A stretch of DNA of 64,000 nt, from the NCBI RefSeq assembly GCF_002078875.1, contig NC_034421.1:13222688-13286687 (forward strand). Reading direction: 5' to 3'. A program made the position numbers and the translations under genes. Position 1 is the first letter of the stretch. Each line of letters starts with the position of its first letter. Positions 19,001-31,000 of this stretch are shown here, in pieces. The DNA is from Numida meleagris. Taxonomy: Eukaryota; Chordata; Aves; Galliformes; Numididae. The notes under the pieces are model-generated. The model made no database searches and was not told the origin of the DNA. It was given only the letters and a program-made list of their open reading frames with translations.

Positions 19001-22000
19001 GCGTACAGAGAACAAAAGCCTAGCTTTTGCTCCTGGTAAGCCCTCCCATGCTCAGATCTTTTCTGATATTCCATCAGGGACTGACATCTCACAGGAACCC
19101 TAGGCAGCGCCAAGGCAATCCTCACAGATTTCTTGCTGAGAATAGGATGAGCAAGTCTGAAGAGGCAGTTGGTCGTAGGGAGTTCTCTGAAAAGGGCTAG
19201 TGTACCCAGGCCTTGCTTCAGCACTCTGGGATATGTAAAGTCCACATGAAATGGGGAAGATGCCAGCACGGTCCTCCTTGCCAGGAAGGGAGGCAGGAAG
19301 GGGCTGGGAAGGGGCACAGCAGAGCTGCAGCTGGGGAATTCTGCACGGGGGCTGGCTCAGCCGTGCTTCCTGTCACCATCCTCATCCATTTATCATCCCC
19401 ATCACCAGTTTTCTCTGTGTCAGACAGATATAGATTTTTCAAATCCAGCCTTCTTTTTCTTAAGCGTGGGAACAAAACAACTTTAAAATATATCCTGTCC
19501 AACCTCCTTTGGAGCTGCCAAAGTACAGAAGGAGACGGGTCGCTCTGCCCCCTGTGTAGGTTGATTTGGGTTAGCTGTAGCAAACAGCTGGCTACCTCAG
19601 CCAGAAGTCACCAAAAACACCCCTGCTGTGCCAAGACAGATAACTTAAAGGATCTCGTGACTTTAAATAAGAAGTGGTGCCCTCTGTCGATCTGGCTGTT
19701 GACAACACAGGCAGTGGAGATGGAATATGTGTTGATGACTGGACAGAGGAGCTCTCTTCAAGCTTTATAGACATTTGCTCTGATAAATGCTAGCCTATAA
19801 GTTCGGAGATAGTTATAACAGACATCATTAGAGGACAATGAAATAGCTTTTTCACTCAGCATTCATGCTGGTCCAAGAGTTTAACTGCAATTTTGCTGTA
19901 AGAGTTTAACTGCTATGTAGAAGGCTCACAGCATGAAATGCTGGATAGGGAATTCTTACCTCAAGGAGAAAGGAGCAGGGAGCTCGTGCAACGTACTGAT
20001 AAAACAAAGTGGAGAGAGGTCCTGAATGTAAAGAGACCCAGGACATAATGAGGAGAGCCACACGCTGCTGCCTGAACAGGAGAGAAGGCAGATTCCCCAT
20101 GTCACTGGAAGAGCCGTGACAAAGGTGGGAGCCTTGTTTGAGCTTTCGGATACCAAACCCCACGTCGGTGTGTGCGGGAGCACCAAGTGACAGATGGCTG
20201 CAGTGCACGTCCCCACGTGCTGGAGGGGAGGCAGGGAACAGCAGCCTGCAGCAGGCAGAGCTGGCAGCCACAGGGCTGTTTGGCACTTGAAATGTACAGG
20301 GTTCCATTTAGCAGGGCTCAGCTTGCTGTGGCTTTAGTGCTGCACCGCTCTGGCCAGAGGCTCCCGCAGCTCCCAGGCAGGTGAAAGCCTCTTATGTTTG
20401 CTCACAGATAACGCGAATTCAGCCGGGACAGGCTGTACAAAGTGATAATTAGGTGAAATGCTCGTAATGAGCAGACCGTAATTCATTGCACCTTTGGATT
20501 CAAATCCAATCTCAGTGCATAGCCACTGAGCTATCCAGGAGCAGAAGTGAACGTGCATCCATGATTTTAAGCCTTTTGCCACTCTTCCTCTGCCGTTGCA
20601 CTGCCCGGGCAGCTGCCCACAGTGGAGTCACAGGACAGGAATGACTGACATCTTCTTACTCAGCCGTGGGTACACGTTAACCCCGTTCCAGACAAGGAAC
20701 TTCACCTGCGAGGTCAGGACAACCCCCTGCGAGGGGAAGGCAGATTGACAGCTCAGACTGTTTGCCTCCGCTTTGAGATCCGCCTTCAGCCTCCCACTCT
20801 TAATGCAGGTTTCAGCTGCGAGCTCCCTTCTCTCTAGCTCCCCGCCTTGCAAAGAAAATGAGGACAAGTCTTTTACTTGACCTTTCTGATCCATGCACCC
20901 TTGGGGAACTGCCCTCCTATGCGTGAATGTAGCCCTCAGCAGCAGCAGGCCCTGATCTCAGCAGCATTTTCCAGGCGTTGCCGAAGGACAGTGATGAATG
21001 AAGCACACTACGGCTGCTGCCCAGGATGAGCACGCTCCTATTTCTTTCACCCTCCACAAAAACGAAGTTTGCTTGGAAATGAGTCACCTGCCTCAACCCC
21101 GCTATTTCAGCCCCACAGCCCTTCCTCCTTCTCCACCAGGCCCAGTGTTGCAGTGACCATAACAGTGCTAAAAGCATACGGACACACCTCCTCCATCGCA
21201 GCGAGCACTTCGCTTTGATGACACAAGGCACGCAGACAAACACAGCTCTCTTGGGAGATGATGATGATGATATGGTGGGAGTGAGCTCGACTTCAAGTTA
21301 AGATGGATTCATTTCCATGAATTCCAAACGGAAGCCCCTTGTCAGTGTCCCTCAGAACACTCAGTTGCTCCCCTTTCTTCAGCCTCATGAGCCTGTCCAG
21401 CAGCTGCCACATCAGCAAACATAAAGACTTTGCAGACCCTTACCCGGGCAATAGGAACTACAGAGATCTGCACAGAAACGCATTAAGATCAGAAGAGCTG
21501 CTGTGCTGGTGCTCTTCCTTCCCAGATGAGTTTCCTCCGAGCACTGCAGTCAGATCCCCTGGCTCCTGGAACACTGACAGTGCTGACTGTTTTCCCTCCT
21601 CTTTGACCTGAGGAGGCACGGAAGAAGAAAGTAATCTGATTGCACAAAATCATTTCATAGTGTTTGCAATCACAACTTTCTTTTCTTTGCTAGCAAAGTG
21701 TATTTGCTCCGGAAGCACAATGGCAAGGACCCACTGTATGCCACGTATACAAAGCCCCACTTAGAGTCAAACCACACTTTGTGATGTTCTCAAAGAAGGA
21801 ATTTGCTGAGATTCGCATCGCTGCTTCTGAACACACGGACTGGAGGGAATGATGGGAACAGCGAAGGAGGAGACCACGTCCTGCACCAAGCTGCATGCCA
21901 GCACGAGGCAGCCCTCCCTGTATGGAAGATGCTGAGAGATCAGGGCTGGAGTCACACATGTGAACAACGCTTGGACCACTGCAGAGGGTTACAGCACACA

Positions 22001-25000
22001 TTTTTCCTAACAGAATTCCTTTGCGCTAAAGCCAAGAATGCAACACGTTGAGAAAACCTACAGAATTGTTGAGCATCTCATGTTTGTAAAGATACACTTG
22101 TATATGTAAGTGTATCTTATAAAGATACACTTGTATAAAGATGCACTTGTATATGTTTCCTGATCTTGGACTTATAACTGTAATTTCCTTTGGGAACTGA
22201 GAGAAGGAAAGAAATACAACAAATATTTAATACACGTTTTTAGAAAAGGTGGCATCCACAAGAACTGAATGTGAACAGGGGGCCAAGCAAGGAGCAGGGA
22301 GGTTCGTAATGGAATCCCTCAATTCTCCTTCCTACCGATGGCATGCCCCTAGCTTCTGTGTGCTGGAGGAGGTTGGAGGGATGTAAAGAGCTCTAGAGAT
22401 TCAGCAGCAGAAGCCTGCACATAGTTATGAGCTAGGGAGAACTGCCACAAGAGGAGTCTGACCACTTCCACTGAGAACAGATTGGGACTCTGTGTGCAGG
22501 GGTTTGGAACAGGACTGTGCAGACTCTGCTGGGAGGATTTCTTGCTGCTCTGCCAAAGCTCCTATTCCCTCTGAAAATGTGAGGGCTAATTCACCCCCTG
22601 TGGCCTCTGCCCAGCACACAGTCTATCTTCGGCTCTTGCACTCTGTCTGCAGCCAGCTCCCACTTAATCATCACCAAGAGAAGCTTAAGAAGTAAAGTAG
22701 GACAGGGAAGCTAAATACCATCATCACCTCCAAACGCTGCCTGCCTGCCACAGAAGCAGCATGCTCCAGACGTGCTGCTCTGCATGCATTGTCTCTCTGA
22801 GGTCCATCTCTTCGGGCCTGGGAAGCCCCACAGGCACAGAGCAGCTGGCAGTGACAAGCCAACCCGTGTCCATGGGGCCACGCTCCCTGCCCATCCCCAG
22901 ACTCATCTCTGTTTTGATTGCTGTATATTTGCTTCCACTCCCTCCAGGGAGGTGCTCCTGGCTTTCTTAAGAAAATCCTCTCTTCTCACCTGCTGTCTCC
23001 TGATATATTTGTCCTCGCTACATTAAACAGTGCAGGTTTTCAGGCTTTTATCCATTCACTCGCAAACAGCCTCGCTAATAACCTGCCTGCAGCTCCTCAT
23101 TATCGCATTGATCCTCTGGTCACTTCTAGGAAGGTAAGAGGCTCTCCCTGTTTATGGGCTGGTTGTTTGCAGAGTAACATTCAGCATCTGATAAAGCTGT
23201 TTTCTTACAAAAAAGACCAAAGAGAGCTGAAGTGGTCTCAGAAGCAGAACGGTCTGCGAAGCCCTAACAGCACAAAGCTGCCCCTCAGCACTGACACCAC
23301 AAAAGGAAACACAGGAGCTGCAGCATTTGGATGACTGGCCTGTGGGAGCTGAAAGACCCTGGCAGCGTGGAGGATGATTTACTGTGATGGACACGGCCCC
23401 ACCATTTTGCAATCACTAATCCCTTCTCTTCCATTCAATAACATTTCCAGCGCCTACCTTGTTCCAAGCACAGTGTGAGTGCCAGCGCTGTCTCTGGCTC
23501 GTGGTTCCACAATGTGCTTCAGAACTCTGGATGAATGAGACTGAAAAGATGGATCTGCATGTGTAATTGAAACGTCACTGTAAAATCAACCTTAATTCAA
23601 GAGGAGACTGGATAGGTTCTTAGAAAAACCCAGCACGGTAGTGCCTACATCCCTAGCACGAGGCTCTGCATTCTTCTCCCAGACACCCTTACCATCTGCA
23701 CGTGAACAACCACGCTGCTCCAAAGCACTGGCCTGGGGCCTGCTCCAGGGAAGAGGCTTGTCTGCATTGCAGATGGTTAAGATCTTGCAACACTGCAAGA
23801 ATTCCTTTTTCCCTGGCTCTCTGACAAAGCAGAGTCTTATTCCGAACATCAACACTAACTCACAGTTTGACCTCAGAAGCGCAAGCGTCTGCAAGTTTGT
23901 GTTACAGCCTCACTTATCTACAGCCAGAGAGAATAAAAGTGGATGCGAATTTTTATTTACATTTACAATGTTCAAATTAAAAGATGTTCGGAAACATCTC
24001 CTCTCAGAAAATGTGGTGGGGCAGGGGCACTGCTGCCAGGGAGTGGTGGGGTCACCGTGCATGGAGATGTTGAGGAACCGTGGGGATGTGGCACTGAGGA
24101 CGTGGTCAGTGGGCACGGTGGGGTGGGCTGGGGTTGGAGCTGGGGATCTGAGAGGCCTTCTCCAACCTTAATGATTCTATGACAACAGGCTGTAGCCTCA
24201 CAAGCCCAACAAACCGGTACCTACCACTCTGGTGACTCTTCCCAGCCATTCGTTGTCACCCACATGCTTGTTATCTCCTTGTGCAGAAGCCTTCCTGGCT
24301 TCCTAAAGCTGGATTTGCTGTACTGGTGAATCAGAGTTTAAAAATCCTAAATTCAGTGGAGACAAAGGCTCCATAGCCCATCTTAACTCCCTTCCTAACC
24401 AGTCTGTTCCTCTTTGTACATGGGAAAATCAAGATTCGATTTTCTCTCCGTACCACAAGAGCTGGCAGCCTGTCACGTCTCCTCCAGCTCATGCTCTTTT
24501 CTGCTCCATGGGAGACTAAATCCTATCCCTTCAAGTCTTTTAATTGGCAAAGGAATAAAACCAGGAGCAATATTGTCAAAGCTGCATTTAGTTTGAATTT
24601 GACTGCATTTAGACAGTCCTGCTGAAAGGACTCGAGAGAGAAACTGTGTTGATTTTTCTCAATTATGCCAAGTGGCCTAATAAGAGTGATTATCTCTCCC
24701 TATGAATCTTGCTCCTCTAATGGTGAAACACACTAGAATATCTGCCCTCTTATTACAGAGGGAGGAAATCTTCTCTTAGAGTACTAATAACCTGGAAATT
24801 AGAGATGTAAAGCTGAATCACATCACAGGAACTGACCACAGCAGTCTGCTTCTCCCTAGCAAGAGAACAAACAAGGCTCAGAAGCATCACTTTGTAAGAA
24901 GACACAATCCTTCAGGAGAAAGTGAATGGAATCTCTTGAGTTTAAGGGAAGGGAAAAAGTGGTAGTTAATAAAAACAGCGTTTTTATCATGCTGCCTTAA

Positions 25001-28000
25001 TTATTAAGTACATTTTAAATGCAAACTACCTGTGCTGAAGAACATATATAGTTTCTCTGTGTGTTTAATGACAAATGGCCAGTCAATGTTCAGGCCCAAT
25101 TTGCCGAAGAAGCTGAAGCACCTTGACATTAATCTCAGGTCCTGACATTGTCCCCAGCACAATTTGTGCTCACAGTTTGTGAGGGTCACGCAGTCAGACA
25201 CGTCCCCTCACTGCTGAGGAAGGAGCAGAAGGGCCCAATTACACAGAAAGAGGCAGATGGGAGCCTGTACCCAAGGCTGGAGCTGCTCGTCGCACTAAGT
25301 GTGCGCTCTGGATCAGGCTGGTGCTCTGGAAGGAAAGCTTTGGCTCACCAAGGCAGAAAAGCAAGCTGATCATGCTCCTCCTAACTCTAACAACGTTTGC
25401 ATCCATCTCCACCAGAGCAGACTGCGCTGGAGCACGGGAGGACTGAAGTGCAGGGAGTTAGAACTGGAGAACGCAGCCTCACTCCTCCCGGGTGAACCGT
25501 GCAAAAGGCATCTCAGGAGCCAGCAGAACACACCTGGAGTCGGTTCAGTGCTTCTGTGCATAGCAGGTGAGAGGCAAAAAGAGGACGGAACCGAGGGAGG
25601 CTTCCAAATGACACACAGATGGAGCGAGCAAAGATCGGCACGGCCACCAGGCAGTCAGCAAGCTGCAAACCGAGACCATGCAAAAGCCAGAGGATAAATC
25701 ACGTGGCAGCAGCAGTTTATGGAAGATCAGCAAGAGACCCACAGAAGCTGCAGCCTGTACCTGGCTGCTCCATTGGGATGCCTGCTGAGATGGGGCATCA
25801 CAGACAGTTACAGCCAGCTCTAGAAATGGTGTACAGACTTTTCTTTGAGAAACTGTAAAAACTGTTTGCTCACAGGAGGCTTTCTGGCACTTCTCAAGAA
25901 TTTTCAATTGTTATGAAAAGCAGAAGAAACGTGGATAAAAGTGCTTGAATTTTATTGGTTTGAGAACTTGAGCTTCCTGCTCTAGCCTCAATAAGAGGAG
26001 AGCAGAAAACACATCTGCAGTCAATCCAAGCAGCAGGTTACAGCAGAAGTAGTGGCACATGAAATTATCCACCCTGGCACTTCATCCAGAGCCCAGAGAG
26101 GCTTTTGCTGATGCTCAGAATCACTCACAGCTGACAAGAACGCCACTGAGAAATAACTTGATTTTCTGGTTTCATTTTGCTTCACTGTAATGAGTAGAAA
26201 GTGGGTTGTTTTTTTTTTCCATATAAGTAACACCGACCCTCAGTCTGTTATTTCTCCTGAGTTGCTCCTGCCCTGAGCTCTATGGGAATCAGCAGCCAGA
26301 GGCTGGAGGTCCCCTCTGCATAACAGCAACACAAGTCAGATGTCTTTCCCTGGCAGAAGTAACTCAGGTGTGCTGTGCCCACGGCTGTCAGCGCAGGAGG
26401 CTTTACAGACTCATTAATGGTCTCATTTTGAAGATGACCCTAGCGGAGATAATGCCTACACCTAAAGGGAAATAAATGCTTTGCCATGAGAAATCATAAT
26501 ACCTTGCTACGGCTTTGCACAAAGCTACTTCTGAATCTGGAAGGCAATACCGAGGAAGGATTTTTCTCCCTTTTCTATTTCCTTCAAGTAAATCCTCCTT
26601 AATTCGCTCCCTGAAAGTACTATGTTTTCTCCACATGACACCAACCTCTTACAGCTCACTAGAATGGAGCAGTTCCAATGTCCCTAAAAGATGACAGAGT
26701 CTTTTATATTTAAGGTTACTCAGAGCAAGTCCTTTTAAATAGAGGCAGTGAAGGGGAGGTGGAGGTACCTGGCACTAGCATCTCCGAGGCCACGCGCTGC
26801 TTCCCCAGCTGCCTGTCTTCCACTTCACTGTCAGAGCCTTCATCCTCTTGAATCTCCATGTCAGAATCATCATTATCTGGTTAAAACAAAAGCAGGAGAT
26901 ACACATCATTCAAACCATCCCACAGCAGCCCAAAACTGCAGTTGCATCCAAGAGATGCGAGCACTCTCCTTGTTCAGCCCACGATTAACTCGGAACACGG
27001 CCGCACACGGAGCGCTGGCTCTGCTGACACAAGCAGGGGACAGCCAGCTTCCACATCCTCACCAAGGAAGAGATCTTCATACAGAAGAGCCACAGAAGCT
27101 GAGGTGAACAGAGCGTGCAATGGCAACGTTCTGAGTACACTCTCTGGGTATGAACCATCCGTACAGTCAGGAGGTGCTATTTCAAAACCAAAGTCTTCTA
27201 ACAGCTTTTGGAAAGCGTGAACTTACTAATACATCTCCTAGCGTTTCACCCTCCCATGAGCAATACCAGAAAAGGTCCCCTCAGACTCTTGTCCTTTCAC
27301 TTAACCATGGGTTAGAAGCACACGGGGATCCTACAGCTCAGGGCGATGCTCTGCGGTGCCCGAGGGGAGCGGTCCTACAACAAACCCTGCAGGACTCGGT
27401 GTGAAGTGAGCGCTCGGTGCAGCAACAAGAGTTGCTCCCTGCTTACAGAAAGCAATTCTTTCCTAAGTACACTTAATTACACACGTCTGAGCTGAAAATG
27501 GAAATAACTAATTACGATTAGCAATGAGCTGGCACGTCCTTGCAACATTTAATTATCAGACAATATACAAATATCATACGTTTTTCCACGATCTTCTTCA
27601 TTGTAATATTAAGTCAATGACAAAACATAGCAGCAAGGGATATGTTTGGTACCCAGGTAAGATTACGAGGCTCCAGCAGCATTAGCTACAATTTCTGTTT
27701 GCGTTGCACCTTCTTCTCTGGCAAGTGACCAAGCTGCCGTGTGACCTGAATGCTGCTTCTGTTTGCTGGTATTCAGGAAAGCCAGCTTTTGTTCAGGCAA
27801 ACCCCTTGGGAAGACCCATGTGTGGCCTAAATAAAGGACTCAGGGCTATGTTCTCTGTGCACCTTTGTCACCTGCAGGGGTTCTCACCACTACGACTGAC
27901 ATGCCCTCCCTTCTTTTGGGCTTGTTTTATCCCCTTTTTCCAGATTTTGTCACATGTGCTCCTCCTGTTTCTCAGTACCACCGCCCAGAGCTGAGGATGC

Positions 28001-31000
28001 TGCCCATTGCAGAGCACACCGTGCTCGCCCCATTAGCACTTCCTCCTTCTTACCCAGCCCTCCCGAGCCCAAGCTGCCAGCTGAGGGTGGGCTAACAGAG
28101 CTGCTGCTGTCTGGCAGCAAGCAAAGCAGCAATGCAGCGAGCACCCTCTGGGGACAGGACTCGGAGCCCTCGCCCCGCAGAGGCACCGCGCTGTGATTCT
28201 GCACGGCTCCACCAGCACAGGGCTTTGATTTTACATTGCGCTTTTCAGGAAGCCATTTTTTTCTTTTTTAAAACCATTTATGGCCACGGGCTCTGAGATA
28301 AAACAAAACGTGCTTCCTTTCAGACAGCCTGGTGGTAAGATGACAAGGACGGGAATGGATCTGCCATCACCCCTTTGCTGTACGCAGAAGAGCTCTCTCC
28401 TGCTCCCCTAGGGCCATTTCTCACCCAGCTCTGCTTGCAAAAAGGAAGCTCTGCTCACTCTGTAATTCCCCACAGCACCTTTCTGCTGGAAAGTGGGGCC
28501 GGCAGCGAGATCCCCCAGCGAGCAGTGCTTTGAGATACAAGTGGTACCTACTGCACAGAGAGAATCGATGGCTGGAGGGCCTCAAGCTGCTGCTTTATGA
28601 AAGGAAATGGCTTCAGCACATTTTTTCCCACATCTAATCTTTGCTTCTTTCACTCAGTTTCTCTGCCTCTCTGAAGTCCCTTTCTCACCCTACTGCTTTT
28701 ATCCTTCTCCACCCCCACTTCCTCGGATGCTTTAACTCTCCCCCAGCAGCAATCCGGGTGCAGCTCTCTGTGTTCAGCCCATGTGTGGGAGGCAGAGGAC
28801 TGCTGGCAGCCCCCAGAAGCTTGCTGGTGCCCCAGCTCCAGCGCTCGGCTTTCCCAGGTCACCTCAACACCTGCTTTCGCCTACACCTTTGCAAATCCTG
28901 CATTACACATGAAGAGAAGGTTAATCAGGTGAATTAGCAGCGTGTAAATGCAGCACACCATCTTTGCAGCTGAGCTGGGACTCAGAAACAAATCTTGTTA
29001 CGGAGCTGCAGCAAGAGCGTGGGCTCTCTGAGCAGCCAGGAACTGGTGGTACTGCACCACACAGAGCCTAACACGGAGCTTCACCGTGCTGCTGCAGTGA
29101 ACGTGTGCTGCAGGAACAGAGAAGCTGGAGCTGCAAAGGCAAATCCAGCAACAGCCTGTGCCCCTGAGCCTCCTGCCCACACCTGGAAAGACAGCGAGAA
29201 CCTCTCACTTGCAATAAAGTTAATGCATTGCTCTAACCCAGAGCTTTGTGGTCGCTGGCTCTAGGTCCCACCACCCAGCCCAGCTCTGCTTGGGGGTGCA
29301 GCAAGGCACAACCGTGCTGGGCTAGAACACCAGGGACACGGAAGCAGAGAACATGCTAAAAAATGAATGTAAAAATACAGGATGAAAATAAGCTGAGTCC
29401 AGGCTTCCTAGTGGGCTGAAACAGCAGGTTGGTCCAAAGCTCTGGGTGACCCATCCTACATACAGCAGTACAGGATTCCCTCACCCCATAGTTCTCATTG
29501 TATTTGCCCAGTATGTCCCGTTTGCACCAAAATATTCTTGAGAGACCAAAAAAGAAGTGACAATTTAGAATGTTTCATTTCATAATGTACAGGAAGAAAC
29601 AAACTGTTGCACTGGGAGAGGTGACAACCCCTGTGAAATAGAAAAGAAGACAAGGAATGCTCCTTGTGGAGAAAATGTAGATTTTTCAGTACCAGTGTAA
29701 AGACTGAGGATAATAAAGCACGTGCCTGCAGTTCCCACATACTGGTACACGATGTACAGAACACATCCTAAGGTAGCTGGATTATGAGATTTGCATGGCT
29801 GTACATGAAGATTATTTGACTTTTAGCAATAAACTGCAACTCAACAATGCACGTGCCTGAATTCAGGCCAATGCTGGCAGCTTACTAGAGCTTAAGGCTG
29901 GCGTTTCAACAAGCTCCTGTGTTTTTGCTATGAAAAGGAACACCCTGCAAACTGCATTTGGCCCATTTCCCCACTGCTGGGACTTCTCTACTGCACAGAG
30001 AACATTGGCAAAATATCTGACTAACCAAGAGAGAACACACTGTGATTTTAAACTCCTCCTGCCTTGTATTTCTCTGGGGCCAGGCCCAGAGAGTGGTGGT
30101 GAATGGAGTTAAATCCAGCTGGCAACCGGTCACGAGTGGTGTTCCCCAGGGGTCGGTGCTGGGGCCTGTCCTCTTCAATGTCTTTATTGATGACCTGGAT
30201 GAGGGCATTGAGAGCACCCTCAGTAAGTTTGCAGACGACACCAAGCTGGTAGGAAGTGTCGATCTGCCTGGGGGTAGAGAGGCCCTACAGACAGATCTGG
30301 ACAGGCTGGATCTCTGGGCTGAAGCCAATGAGATGAGGTTCAACAAGACCAAGTGCCGGGTCCTGCACTTTGGCCGCAACAACCCCAGGCAACGCTCCAG
30401 GCTTGGGGCAGAGTGGCTGGAAGGTTGTGTGGAGGAAACGGACCTGGGGGTATTGGCTGATGCTCAGCTGAGCATGAGCCAGCAGTGTGCCCAGGAGGCC
30501 AAGTGGGCCAATGGCATCCTGGCTTGTATCGGGAACAGTGTTGCCAGTAGGAGTAGGGAAGTCATTGTCCCTCTGTACTCAGCCCTGGTGAGGCCCCACC
30601 TCGAGTACTGTGTCCAGTTTTGGGTCCCTCACTGCAAGAAAGACATTGAGGCCCTGGAGCATGTCCAGAGGAGGGCGATGAAGCTGGTGAGGGGTCTGGA
30701 GCACAGGGCTGATGAGGAGCAGCCAGCCTGAATGCTCCCATCTTTGCAGCTCTGCAGTTTGAATGTAAAGTGTAATGCTATAACATGATGGAAAGCACAG
30801 CAATTATAGCAGGGTAGCAAANNNNNNNNNNNNNNNNNNNNNNNNNNNNNNNNNNNNNNNNNNNNNNNNNNNNNNNNNNNNNNNNNNNNNNNNNNNNNNN
30901 NNNNNNNNNNNNNNNNNNNNNNNNNNNNNNNNNNNNNNNNNNNNNNNNNNNNNNNNNNNNNNNNNNNNNNNNNNNNNNNNNNNNNNNNNNNNNNNNNNNN

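Larger units (their letters stand above)
18289..26768 (-). other. CLUAP1 intron (8.5 kb)
   Basis: The intron contains two CR1 tails (about 18850-18978 and 24020-24182), the tRNA-like fragment at 20488-20542 and the hairpin/direct-repeat cluster at 22089-22148. No coding exon could be supported. Confidence 0.7.
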
